64,000 nt of DNA from Semisulcospira habei (taxonomy: Eukaryota; Mollusca; Gastropoda; Semisulcospiridae). The first letter of the stretch is position 1. Each line of letters starts with the position of its first letter. Shown here one piece after another: positions 46,972-58,326 of this stretch. Made by a program: the position numbers and the translations under genes. The notes under the pieces are model-generated. The model worked only from the letters and a program-made list of their open reading frames with translations, was not told where the DNA came from and searched no databases. The stretch spans positions 30,726,678 through 30,790,677 of the forward strand of contig BTPG01000008.1 in assembly GCA_036245525.1 (NCBI GenBank). Reading direction: 5' to 3'.

Positions 46972-47185
46972 TTAACTCATTCTACCCCAAACACACCACA
47001 ACAAGATATGGATCGACCATGATAGTTCAAGTGTGATGCCAAAATAGTTTGGCGCCTATGGGTGCCAAGCTATTCTGGCATCCCCCTTGAACTATCATGG
47101 TCGATCTGTGTCATGCACTGCACTGCAATCTTCAGAGGACAACGGCAAAATTGGGGGATTTCGGTCTCGGAGTAGAATGAGTTAA
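46972..47185 (-). mobile_element. TH-B element, GATGCC subtype
   Basis: TTAA at 46972-46975 and 47182-47185; ends TTAACTCATTCTACCCC and GAGTAGAATGAGTTAA. Arms GATGCCAAAATAG / CTATTCTGGCATC with some mismatches. Confidence 0.85.
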
Positions 47186-47440
47186 AATGAGTTTTTAAAA
47201 ATCCTTCAGGTAAGACGCGTTCATGTCTTCACGGCCCCCTGCAGCCTGCATAGAACCATCATAACCTGTGCCTGTTAGTGCTGTACATGGGCTGGATCTC
47301 GCTGTGTGCGTAGGGGAGTGCCCTTTGCCAGACATTTAGTGTAATGATTTTAAAGGCCACCGGTCGAATACAATTCGACCGCGAGAGCTTCTCGGGAGAG
47401 AGAAAAGGCATGATCTTTCTGCTCAGTATGCAACAGGTTA

Positions 47441-47490
47441 TCGGGCCGACGTCGGCCGCAGTGGACCCGCGCACAGCCGACATCGGTCCG
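47441..47490. repeat. PAL-G palindrome, shortened
   Basis: CGGGCCGACGTCGGCCGCAG then GACCCGCGCACAGCCGACATCGGTCCG: the inner part of the second arm is missing. Confidence 0.6.
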
Positions 47491-47758
47491 TGAGCGTTGC
47501 TCTGACTGACTCTCCGTCCCACCTCTGTTTTGACAGGCACTGTAAGACGCTCTGCCGTCTTCTCCTTGTGGAGAGCTCTGACAATATTGTTTTCGCTGAT
47601 AGGATTTGGGGCACCGGATGAAACGAAATTAAATTACAATTTCTCAAGATTAGCCTGTGTGCCTTATTTGACGCGTGTGCGTTGTGGCCGCAAACAAGTT
47701 AGGAATAAAACAGAAACAATTAAGATTGAAATACTTGATTTTAATGGTATGCTGACCC

Positions 47759-47760
<2 letters not shown>
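47491..47760. other. No recognisable feature
   Basis: Nothing recognised. Confidence 0.3.
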
Positions 47761-47849
<89 letters not shown>

Positions 47850-47873
47850 ACACACGCGCGCGCGCGCGCGCGA
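47761..47873. repeat. (CA)n with (CG)n end
   Basis: CA repeats to ~47855, then CGCGCGCGCGCGCGCGAGCGCG. Alternating purine-pyrimidine throughout. Confidence 0.96.
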
Positions 47874-48097
47874 GCGCGTCACTGAAATGAAGCTTTAGAC
47901 AAATCAGGAACACACACTGCACACATACATACACACGCAACGCACGCACCATCACACACACACACGCACACACACACACGCAGGCACGCACGCTCGCACA
48001 CAACGGAGCACAATTTTTTCAACCACTACATTCCTTCAACCATAGCTATACACATCCTGTGCATTGACAAAATTTAATATAGATACGGAAGAGTCCG

Positions 48098-48380
48098 AAA
48101 TAGCTCAGGAGGTTAAGCGTCGGAGCGAAAGAGAGCGAAAGGAATCGACGGGTCGTGGGTTCGAGTCCCTGTCCCGGCCGTCCCGGTAGCTGGACTCGCA
48201 ATCCAGGGGAAAAAAGACGGGCTTATTCAATAGCAAGTCCGCGGAAAGGTCCTGGTAAATCAAAGTGGCACAGTTGAAGTGCGGTTTGAATTGATCAGTG
48301 TTCAGGTCGTACTCCATTGGCAATAGATTTTCCACAACCCACCCGTCAGGGCGGTCTGCTATCACTCCGCCTAGAAGCAT
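48098..48380 (+). mobile_element. tRNA-derived SINE
   Basis: Box A-like TAGCTCAGGAGG (~48112) and a perfect box B GGTTCGAGTCC (~48156) ~45 bp apart, as in a pol III promoter. The stems do not fold as a tRNA (GCGAAAGAGAGCGAAAG fills the anticodon region). A ~220-bp body of unknown type follows. AGCGTC and GGTCGTGGGTTCGA are shared with the head at 12066-12141. Confidence 0.6.
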
Positions 48381-48588
48381 ATTTTAAGTTGTTTTGAGCA
48401 TCCGTATTGCGCAGATCATAATTATATTTGAATGATTAAATTTCTCCCCTAGCTGAATTGTCACACTTCGCGCGACTCGCAAGCACGTGCCATTGCAAGT
48501 AAGGAAGCTTATGAATAGAAAGCCAAACAAAACCTCCGTATCGGGAACATCGATGTAATAAGTATTAATATATGATCTACTCCATGCA

Positions 48589-48654
48589 GCAAGAGGCATA
48601 GATTCTCATGAGCCCCTGCGAACGCAGGGGCTCATGAGAATCTATGTCTCTTGC
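48589..48654. repeat. TH-A hairpin core without TTAA ends
   Basis: GCAAGAGGCATAGATTCTC ... GAGAATCTATGTCTCTTGC, apex GAGCCCCTGCGAACGCAGGGGCTC, one mismatch. Short outer pairing CCATGCA / CACGTGG. No TH-A ends. Confidence 0.75.
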
Positions 48655-48921
48655 ACGTGGAAGTTCGGGTACGGGTGACGGAGGAGGTCTCGGCTATCAC
48701 TCATCTGGCACAATATCTCGCAAGCGGTAAGTGTTTACCCAGCCCGGCCCTACCCTGACCCAGTCCCCCATTTCCATCGCCACCTATCCTACTCCACCCG
48801 CCCAGTGTGTGCTCACTGCTGTCCCTTTTTCTCTCCGCCGCGACCCTCCCTTTCAAAGGCGCCCGATACGTTTAGTTAGCCTTTGGAAACAGAAACGCGA
48901 CTATATAATTGGCTGTACGTT

Positions 48922-49458
48922 TATAGGTCGTTTGACATCAGAGCGCACAACATATTTTTGGGCAAATATTGTCGCAAAGAGCTACATTTCTGTCCCAATC
49001 TTAGAACAAATATCATTGAATGACAGTTGACCTAATACGATTAACTTTTAAGAAACTCCGGCGAACAATGTGTCAGTTGTGCTGTACTGTCGTAAACATT
49101 CAGAATTTTTTTTTTTCATGAAATGACCGATTTTAAATCCCTAAATGAGACCCAGATATATTAATCTCAGTATAAGAAAGATCCATTTTCACGTGAATTG
49201 GCCCAGTTTTCAAACCCGAAACAGCGCAGATATATACACGAAGTCTGCTTGCTTTTGACCTCGATATTGAAATCTGCCGGGGCTCTATTTAGGGTATTGC
49301 CGACACGGCTTGTTCTTGTCTCTTCGCCAAATTTGTACAACTGTAGAGCAAATTTAATGGGCACTACATTATATTTGTTCTAAAGTGGTACAGAAAAGTG
49401 TTTCTTTGCGGAGATATTTGGCGAAAACGTTGTTCGCTCCAATGTCAAACGGCCTATA
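48922..49458. mobile_element. MITE-N, copy 2
   Basis: TATAGGTCGTTTGACATCAG and AATGTCAAACGGCCTATA are the tips of ~95-bp inverted ends. It shares most of its length with 26504-27063. Confidence 0.8.
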
Positions 49459-49533
49459 CCAAAGTGCAGTGTATGATGTGTAGTCATTGGAAAAAGATAA
49501 ACAAGTCATTACGTGCACAATCATTGTTCGTGC

Positions 49534-49675
49534 CATGAACTTATTACTGAATAAAACGGCGCTATCGAATGTGTTTTAGTTTCAAAGTAATGTCCCCTTG
49601 CCATGAACGTTATACTGAATGAAAAACAGCGCTATCAGAATGCTTTAGTTTCAAATTAATGTCCCTTTTATCATG
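49534..49675 (+). repeat. ~71-bp tandem duplication
   Basis: Two diverged units: CCATGAACTTATTACTGAAT ... AGTAATGTCCCCTT and CCATGAACGTTATACTGAAT ... ATTAATGTCCCTTTT. Confidence 0.7.
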
Positions 49676-49813
49676 AAAGTCGGTTGAAAATATTATTTAA
49701 AAAAAAAAATTAAAATGTCGGATGTCATGTGACATCAGTTAGAAATCCATAGAAGAGCGATAGCAACAAGTTTTATTACAGTTATCACGGTCAGTTCAGC
49801 GCCGGTATGCCTT

Positions 49814-49956
49814 TATTATCCCGTTCAGTGCTGAGAAAATGTGAACACCTCCCAACTATAAGAGGTATAGATCCGCATGAGCCCCCGCATTTGCGGGGGC
49901 TCATGAGGATCAATGCCTCTTGCTGACACCACTTTGAATCGATGTTCTTGGGACAT

Positions 49957-49989
<33 letters not shown>

Positions 49990-50044
49990 AATTAACGAAG
50001 ACGTCAGAAACACAGTCTGCGCAAGCTGGCACTGAACGGGTTAA
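49814..50044 (-). mobile_element. TH-A element (CAGTGCT subtype)
   Basis: Left TTATCCCGTTCAGTGCTGAG, right GCTGGCACTGAACGGGTTAA (50041-50044), hairpin ~49857-49923. A (GT)n of ~30 bp (49960-49989) expanded in the right interior. Confidence 0.8.
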
Positions 50045-50222
50045 AGGAATGTGCATCTGACTGACTAAAGTGCCAGAAAACACCAGGAACGGTTCAACCA
50101 TGTTCAGTAACAGAAAATGTGTCTGACAAAATTCTAACCGTAACATCGTCATTGACCAGACATGTCGATGGTATTCTCCAGCTCCATATTCACACCACTG
50201 CGTGACCAGTACGAGCTCACCT

Positions 50223-50403
50223 TTATTCATTCAGCCCGACACACCACAGAACGACATGGTTCGAGCAAGATAGTTCAAGGGTGGTGCCAGAATAGCTTGA
50301 ACCTTGAACTATCGAGCTCGATCTGTCCCTAGAATTGCAATGCAGTCCTTCAGAGGGCAACTTCAAAATTTGGGGATTTCGGCCCTGGGGTAGAATATCT
50401 TAA
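50223..50403 (-). mobile_element. TH-B element, centre deleted
   Basis: Left TTATTCATTCAGCCC, right GGGGTAGAATATCTTAA (50400-50403). AGAATAGCTTGAACCTTGAAC shows the central palindrome partly deleted. Confidence 0.75.
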
Positions 50404-50670
50404 AGGGGCACGACCGACCTTTTTTAAGGCTTCAGTTCGCAAAAAGCTTTTACTGTATACATACCCACTTAGACAGTGACCAACCTATTGTCCCACCAAA
50501 TGCTTTCTTTTGTCCGTTCAAAGCGAAAAGAGGCCCCCCCCCCCCCCCCCCCCGGAAATTTCTGACCGGACACGTAACAAAATAGCTTCTGATAGGCGAT
50601 GGTAGCTGACGTCATAACTATTCTATACGACCTTAGGTCATCTGCATAATTATAACCAATCAGAGACAAG
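50404..50670 (+). promoter_or_regulatory. Possible promoter-like segment
   Basis: A CRE-like GCTGACGTCATAAC (~50607-50620) and a CCAAT-type AACCAATCAGAG (~50654) lie just upstream of an ATG at 50671. No TATA box. Spacing is plausible but there is no independent support; a poly-C run is at ~50535-50554. Confidence 0.25.
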
Positions 50671-50934
50671 ATGGTGGATGAACCAGCAAAGAAGAAAAAA
50701 AAGTATCAACGACTCGCACCGACAATGACAGACTCGGAATTGAAGAGAATAAGGAGAAAGAGAGACAAGATACCCCTAAGTAGAACTGACATCGGACAAG
50801 GCAAAATCATGAGCTTTGGCTTGACCGCCCACTCGGCGGAATTTGACGGTTTCCTGCTGAATCAGAAAGTAATCTACGGTCTTTGTCGGTCTTCTTATAG
50901 TTTCGCGAGCTCTAGTGATTTTCAGAATTCATGA
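50671..50934 (+). CDS. Hypothetical basic ORF, possible first exon or TE remnant
   Basis: 87 residues starting MVDEPAKKKKKYQRL, with a strongly basic stretch SELKRIRRKRDK at ~24-35, then an uncharged Ser/Phe-rich end. I do not recognise a domain. The context (CCAAT box, lysine-rich start directly after GACAAG-ATG) resembles a first exon or the N-terminus of a transposon accessory protein. It could equally be chance. Confidence 0.25.
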   Translation: MVDEPAKKKKKYQRLAPTMTDSELKRIRRKRDKIPLSRTDIGQGKIMSFGLTAHSAEFDGFLLNQKVIYGLCRSSYSFASSSDFQNS

Positions 50935-51460
50935 TCTTCAGTAGAATTTGTCCCTTACTGCTTTTGCAAAATTTTAAACCTGTTTTATCATATTGTTACG
51001 AGCTAATTGTCACATTTTATGCCGCAGAGATCTGAAAACTACGGTGTGTGTCAATGCCGCTGCACATCGCTGGTCGTAACATGTTTATGTCTGTGCGGGC
51101 TCTCATGCACTCGTTTCAGAGAGGTAGTGTTTCTGCTGCGATGGTGCATTTGTCGTTTCCGATGATGCTTTCAGTTAATAGTCCGGTCATAGGTAGGGTC
51201 TACCTTGCATTGTCGGAAGTATAAAATGGTTTAATGGATCCTGAATGATTTTGGGGTGCTGAGTTCGAATCCGTTGTATGCACGCTGTAAATATTGAGCT
51301 TTTTCTGTATATAGGAAAATCCAAGATGGCAGCCAGGAAAATACAAATTTTCATTCCGTCACATGTAATTACAATATGACACGAACAATCTTTTGAAATG
51401 GCTCATTTTGATAGATCATATCCAAAGACATTTAGTAAATATATAGTTTTCTACATCGAA
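50935..51460. other. No recognisable gene
   Basis: GAGTTCGAATCC at ~51264 resembles a box B, but no box A or stem structure is seen upstream. Confidence 0.4.
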
Positions 51461-51841
51461 TCAAGGGCTGATCGCGTGGAGATGGTGGTGGTGGTGGTGG
51501 TGGGGGGGGGGGGGGATGTCAGAACTCAGGACCTCCCACCCGTCTGGCTTAGAAAGAAAAACGCCGAGGTAAGACAGTTTGCCTATTGTTTTGCTAGTGT
51601 GGACATCTCTCCTTTGAGATACTACCACTCCAGGCCCCCCCCCCCCCAACCCCCCGTCCCCCTCTCCCACACACACACCACACATTTTTTGATTTTTCAG
51701 TCCGGATTTTTTGTTTGAGATTCGGAGTGCTCTGAAAATCTGATTTCTCCTCTGGGCGTTTTTTGTATAAAGTCCTAAGCAAAGACGTTTCCAACCCATT
51801 CCCCACCCCCTTTCCCTTCATGAGGAAACTATCCGCCCCTG
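51461..51841. mobile_element. Possible hAT-like MITE, degraded
   Basis: The right tip ACTATCCGCCCCTG (51828-51841) matches the tip at 1960. CAAGGGCTGATCGCG at ~51463 may be the decayed left tip. GGT and G/C runs inside, as in the first copy. Confidence 0.35.
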
Positions 51842-52350
51842 CAAGTGTAAAAGTCGCTTTATTTGGATGTTTTTTTTATCGTGAATGCTTACAGTCTTCT
51901 GTCGTGAATGTTGGCTTTTGTTGTGTATCAATTCACATTTACTTCGCTCTGATTCTTTCATATCTGGTCAGGGATTACGACTGTGAAAGGGTTATTGCAT
52001 TCTTCACACCATTGCACGTGCAGAACTTGGTACAGGTCAGGTAATGCCCCCCGTATACCTTGTTATGTTGACTACAGAGCTGGAACTAGTCTTGCAGCCG
52101 CAGTGCATGTGGTTCAAAGCTGAATCGGCTGCAACCTACTGATTTTGCATTGTACATGTATTTGGCTTATTGCATCTTGAATCCACATTCAAACTTGGAC
52201 TGATGTCTTACATAGAGATGGAGAGCTTGCCGCGTTCCAAAACACACATGATGGTAAGCACGTAGTAGTGGGCTTCAATGGGCCCTGCATCCTGCTGTCT
52301 TCCCACATGAAGATATTTTCCCTCAGTTCTCAGCCAAGTGTGTTCTGGGC
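51842..52350. other. No recognisable gene
   Basis: Nothing recognised. Confidence 0.4.
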
Positions 52351-52642
52351 TCGAGTGGGTTGCATGTAGCGTGCTTAAATATAGTGTGTTAAGCTCGCTA
52401 ACTTAAGGTCTTTCTTGCTTAGTAAAGCTCTTGCTTAGTGCGCGAGTGTTTTCTGTTGCATGGAGCGACTTAGCGATGTGCGTAGCTCCGAACGCGTTCT
52501 TAGCGAGCGGGGATAGGTTATTTATAGCTTATGGTGGGGTTCTCCCCTACGTCATCATAGATTGTAGAAATCGGCCAATAAAAACGCACGGTTTTCGCTT
52601 CTTCTGACCTAACGGAAACGAAGTAGACAAAACGCCGGTGAA

Positions 52643-52738
52643 ATGGCGGCGATGGAAAACAAGAAGTCAAGAGAGAAAGAATGGCAAATTTTTCATGCAG
52701 GCAACCCTGCTTGTCAGTCTAATGTAGACGTACATTAG
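52643..52738 (+). pseudogene. Short N-terminal ORF inside MITE-O
   Basis: 31 residues, MAAMENKKSREKEWQIF..., ending where the tandem duplication begins. The GGCCAATAAAAACG sequence upstream has a CCAAT box. The charged start resembles N-termini of DNA-transposon accessory (SANT/trihelix) proteins, but it is too short to assign. Treated as a transposon gene remnant. Confidence 0.3.
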
Positions 52739-52860
52739 TTAAGGAGTACCGTGTAGGCCCCATAGTATGAGGATCTATGTCTCAAGTCTAATGTAGATGT
52801 ACATTAGAGTTAAGGACTACCGTGTAGTAGGCTCCCATTGTATGAGGATCTATGTTTCTC
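52716..52860 (+). repeat. ~72-bp tandem duplication
   Basis: AGTCTAATGTAGACGTACATTAG ... TATGAGGATCTATGTCTC is repeated as AGTCTAATGTAGATGTACATTAG ... TATGAGGATCTATGTTTC with small indels. Confidence 0.8.
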
Positions 52861-53380
52861 TGACAACGGCTGGTGTTGGGTAACACCCATCGGTGTGCAG
52901 GGTCAGTTGAATCAGTTATGCAGACTCCTCACCGATAATTCCCAGATGTCCCTGAGACGAGGCTGGGTGGGGGGTCCGTGCGTTCCCACGTACATTTCGT
53001 GTTCCTCCTTCTCTATCCTAGATGGAAGGCTGTTTCTGCCACAAGGTTTAAGAGAGTGAATTCACATTTCCGTTCTCGCGTTAACACGGCAGCTAAGAAC
53101 TCTTCCTCAGCTAAGCACGCCGCTACGCACGGGGGGGACCGTCCTTAGAATTAAGCACACCACTAAGCTCGCTCCAGCAGATAAGCACGCTCATGCAACG
53201 CACATTTTCAGCTAAGCTTGTGAACTTAGCGCTAAGCAAGAAATTTGCGCGCTAAGCAAGCATATGCAACCCACCCCTGATTAGTATTTTTTGCCTCGTG
53301 GCAGTTGTGTCTCTCCAGTTCTAGAACGCGGCCATCAAAGGACTGAAGCGTGCTGGAGGCTGTCGGCTGACGATGCTGTG

Positions 53381-54540
53381 TTACAACTCGTCACAGAGTG
53401 TGCAGCGAGTATATTGGGCATGACCTTTGCGTGATTTTTGGTGTTTAATCGGTAATGATCTATGTTGTTTAGCAACAGATAAGATTGTATGCTTGCGTGG
53501 GCAGTGGGGTTCTTCCAGCAGGCTGTAGATGCGGCTTGTGCCTTGCTGACGAATTGACAGGCAACACAGTTTAATGTTGTTGTTTTTTTTGAAATACCGG
53601 CCAAACTCCACGAGTGCAGAATATGCGCTGTTCCGATATACCTCGTCATGATCGTTGTGACAAAGCATTGACAAACTACGACGCTCCGGCTGGTGGGGCG
53701 GCCAAGGGACCGTACAGAAAATTTCAGTACAGGCATCGAGGATGACAACTTCTGGGGAATCCTAGCTTCGTAGCTCAGACAGACATTGCAAAGTGTTCGG
53801 CTTCAGCACAGATCTGGACGTTGCCCGCGGATCTTCCTCGAACAGAACTGTGGCGAGTGCCATATCATGTGGCGAAAGAGACTCCAAGAAAACAGCTTCA
53901 GTGACGATGCAACGATCTCTCGCACCTGTGTATAAATGGACGTAAGCTCCATGCTTTGAGCATTCCCATTGCTAGGCGTTGAAGCTGTTATCTGCACAGA
54001 TGACGTGTTCTTCACTTTCTGGTTGCTGTTGCTATGAAAATCAGCAGTCCACTGTTTTTCAGACTGCTAGCCTGTCGTGAGTATTGACAGCAGTATCAGT
54101 CATGACACAACCGGAGCAGATGTTGACCAGCCGCGTTATAGTTGGGTTGCTGGTCACAAAGACATCGATGCAGATGGGAACACCTCTCTTATCTTCAGCA
54201 TCTTCCTTGACACGGCTCTTGTGCTTCTCTTTGTGAACACAACAGCGACGACGTTCAGGGCCTCCGAAGTCACTCATGATTTGTAAGCAGATGCCGCTGT
54301 GGGAGTATATCCATACTCGTTCAGAGTCGAACGAGTCATGCCTAACGGTCCGTGACACATGCACGTTGTTTCATTGTACTGTTCTAATCACATGCCATTC
54401 CAAAGGCCTTCTTGGTGCCACATGACATACAGTTTTGTACCCACAGTTTTGCTGTTTAGGTCTTGTGTGTTGACAATCTGTTCCAGCAGCGGCTGACCGT
54501 TTGTGAACACAGTCCATTTCTGGTCGACCTTGTCTGTAAT
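53381..54540 (-). pseudogene. CXC/HEEADTR-superfamily relic (paralogous branch)
   Basis: Several minus-strand pieces in order match, as I recall it, a family related to the one at 58.3 kb. They are HKSRVKEDAEDKRG and LVNICSGCVMTDTAVN (54060-54230), SIYTQVREIVASS (~53900-53940), then in another frame ESLSPHDMALATVLFEEDP and RATSRSVLK (~53800-53880), and PEVVILDACTEIF and VPWP (~53705-53755). The order agrees with the family; frames change at least three times and stops intervene. The part nearer 53381 is not recognised. Function unknown; dead copy. Confidence 0.5.
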
Positions 54541-55510
<970 letters not shown>

Positions 55511-55670
55511 AAATATATAACTAATAAAAATTGAAATATAAAGTTTTTAAAAAAGAAATCATTGAAAAAGTGGAAATAAACATAACAACTCTCACACATA
55601 CACACAATTATAAAGGTATAAATCTTCATACATACATTCATAAACACAAGCACAAGCACAAAACACACAC

Positions 55671-55674
<4 letters not shown>
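55511..55674. other. No recognisable feature
   Basis: AT-rich with a CA-rich end; possibly the rest of the LINE 3' UTR. Confidence 0.3.

Positions 55675-55725
<51 letters not shown>
55675..55725. repeat. (GA)n microsatellite
   Basis: About 50 bp of GA repeats. Confidence 0.96.
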
Positions 55726-55727
<2 letters not shown>

Positions 55728-55844
55728 GTAATGGGCGGGGGAAGAACTGAAATTATCAAACTTTTCAAGAAAAGTCAAAGTGGCTCTCTTCATACTGGAT
55801 GGCTAGCGTTTAGTTTAGGGAATACATGTATATACAATAAACTT

Positions 55845-55970
55845 CGGATATAACAAATCACCAGGGGACCCAACGCTTTGTAGTTATTCAGAATTGTGTT
55901 ATAAGCAAAGTAAAGTACCTAGAGTGCTGTCGGGACCTCTGAAAAAGTGTTGTTATATCCGACTTTTTTT
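55845..55970. mobile_element. Pogo/Tigger-like palindromic MITE fragment
   Basis: TTCGGATATAACAAATCACC ... GGGGACCC pairs with GGGACC ... GTGTTGTTATATCCGAC. GTTATAAGC words nearby (55900, 55983) resemble pogo-type terminal sequences (family knowledge, tentative). Confidence 0.4.
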
Positions 55971-56455
55971 TTTATCCGACCTTGTTATAAGCGGAGCAGA
56001 TGGATTAAAGTCGCTAACAGACAATGTTTACGTAGCATTGTCTGCTATAATCATCATCCGATTGTTTTTAATTACATCTGTCGTCAGACAAGGCCTGTTA
56101 TTGTTTGGGGGGACTTCCTCGACTGGTGCACTAGGCGCCCGACAGATGAGCAGACGGCTAAAGGTTGCAGATGAGTCATTTTCATTGCGTGTCCCTTCAG
56201 CTGAAAATGGACTAAGCGGGATGAGCTAATATGGGCACAACTATATTTCTCGCTGCGCTGAATGTAACAAACATAAGATGCATACAGACTTAGTGTACAC
56301 ATATGTTACATACATACTGGCGAGGGGAACACGTGTACAGAACCTTAATTAAAGTACAATAATTAATTAAACTAATGACATCGCTGTATTCTGAGCACAA
56401 CGTGTTTCCATACCCTGCACAGCGAAAACGCCCTGACCGTCGCCTGTCATCAGCC
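55971..56455. other. No recognisable gene
   Basis: Frames of up to 111 residues without known domains. Confidence 0.4.
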
Positions 56456-56458
56456 TAA

Positions 56459-57082
56459 AGGTTGTTCTTAATTAAAAGAACCTTAGTTCGCGAACTCTGA
56501 CGATCTAGAGTTCACGATCTCGGGCAAACCAGGTTGGTTCTTAATTAGACGATCTAAAGATACGGCGAACCTAGTTCGAAGTAGTTCACGAACCTCAGCA
56601 AACCATAGTTCGCTGTCGGAAAACGTTCGCTCGACATGTCGAGCGATCCAAGGCGAACCTTTTCTCTGATTGGTCAAAACTTTTACCCTCTTCTGCGTTG
56701 GAGATAAGAAGATAGTCACCGATACAAACAACTATGGCGGACAGCGATATTTCACTGTGCGAAGAACAAGACCTATTTTTTTTTTTTTAATTGATTTGTT
56801 GGAGGCGCAGCGCTGTTTGTGGGATCGCTACTGCAAGGAGTACAAAAACAAGAATCGTTCAAATCGCGAAGCGGCATAGCGGCAGCCATGGTTTTGAACA
56901 CCTTCGCAGACAGTAAGTACACCGAATCAAGCACTTCAGTTAAGAAAGAGAACCATGGCAAACCTGGTTTGCTGAAGTTTGCATAGGTTCATTTAAACTC
57001 AATTAAGAAACAAACCAAAAGATTGCCGATCTTCTCCGATCTAGGTTTGCCGATCAAGAGTTCGTCCAATTAAGAACAGCTC
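56459..57082. mobile_element. PIF/Harbinger-like element with TAA duplication
   Basis: Inverted ends AGGTTGTTCTTAATT and AATTAAGAACAGCTC are flanked by TAA at 56456-56458 and 57083-57085. A 3-bp TWA target is the PIF/Harbinger signature. Interior repeats of CGATC and GGTTTGC words sit near both ends. It carries a MADF-like remnant, so it is a deletion derivative and not a pure MITE. Confidence 0.7.
56731..56880 (+). pseudogene. MADF-like N-terminal fragment in the Harbinger-like element
   Basis: ATG at 56731 gives MADSDISLCEEQDLF, then a T-run causes a frame change. The second frame LIDLLEAQRCLWDRYCKEY and KNKNRSNREA has the LI..V/L..xxCLWD...Y.NR..R.EA pattern of MADF/Myb-type DNA-binding domains in Harbinger accessory proteins. 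It stops at 56877-56879. Only the first part of the domain is left. Non-functional. Confidence 0.55.
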
Positions 57083-57085
57083 TAA

Positions 57086-58326
57086 ATTGTGGTGAAAACC
57101 AAATGCCGGCGCGAGAGCAAGTGCGGGCCATAAGGCAACTGTAGCGCCTGTTATAATCGGACGGGTTTTAGTGCACATAAAGCAGACATTTTAAGAGGTA
57201 TTTTAACTTATTTCAGGTAGTTCACAAATCAACCAAAACATAGTTACATCGCTATCTCATAAATGCACTATTCTGATGAGGTATTTGTTGTTCGCTGTGT
57301 AGTCCTACATTCTTCGCCTAGACAGGTTTACGTGTGCGCTGCGATGTCGGAAACTCGAATAGGCCGCCAAAATGCTCTCGTCAGTCTGCGAGAAACGGCT
57401 GCATATTAGGTCAGCGTAAAGCATAGAGCCTCACGATGCCCTGTGTACAACTGTTGCTTATGAATATCTGTGCCATTTTGCTGCCTTGCGGTGGTTGTGA
57501 TTAGCGGTGGTAATGTATGGTAAACCAACGTGTAAGAATAGATAGAATTTACTTGATAGTTTCTCGCGGCGTCCAAGCTGTATGACTGGTGGTTTTCAGT
57601 ATCTGTCCTATTAATGTTTAAATACTTCTATTTTCCACAATTGAATTGAGAAAAGTGACTTACTTAATTAATGACCTTGCCTAACAAATATTATAAAGTT
57701 AATGGCCGGACAAATCAGTACCTTGCAGCCTATTCCACTGGATGTCGATTTAACAGCTGTGTAAATCGTGTCCAAGTAAGTGCACTTTTCAGTCCAGTAA
57801 TGTAACACAACTGACACTTTTTTTCAAACTGTATAAAAGTTACTTGGGTGTAATTCCCACTCAAACAGCAATGTACTGCTGTAAAGCTAGATAACACACT
57901 TTATTCATGTATTTTCGATGATAAAGATTTCGCGACGACACAAACACACTCAGTGGCAAGGGATGCCGTCCTTAGTGATGACAAAACAACCGCGCCAGTG
58001 TTCAGCATGTGCATGTTATAGTGTAAATTTTATTCAAACCGGCTCAGTGAATTCAAGACAGCGTGAAAGTGTGCAGTTACCTTCTAGCCGCCCTACACAG
58101 TAGTTACAGGCAGCCACTCCTGACCTGATTTTAACTTTGCAAAGAAAAGAGTACATTCTTGTCTTTAGGAGGCGCCCTGGCCAAAGCTGCTGGACTACCT
58201 TGGCGAGAATTATTACAAACGGCGAAACATTAACGGGATATCAGTTCTCACAATGCTTAGTTATTTGATTTCCGGCATTTTCAAGACGTCACACTGTAGC
58301 CTTTCAACTGTCAGCTACTACTTATG
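57086..58326. other. No recognisable gene
   Basis: AGCATAGAGCCTCACGATGCCC at ~57420 faintly resembles a TH-A arm. The 61-residue frame at 57918-58103 has no known domain. May hold upstream sequence of the pseudogene at 58327. Confidence 0.35.

Larger units (their letters stand above)
52352..53276. mobile_element. MITE-O, ~130-bp inverted ends rich in GCTTAG words
   Basis: GTGGGTTGCATGTAGCGTGC on the left is inverted at AAGCATATGCAACCCACC on the right. Both arms contain scattered GCTTAGC / GCTAAGC words. The inside has a short ATG frame (52643) and a tandem duplication. It looks like a deletion derivative of a DNA transposon, possibly Harbinger-like (inference). Confidence 0.6.
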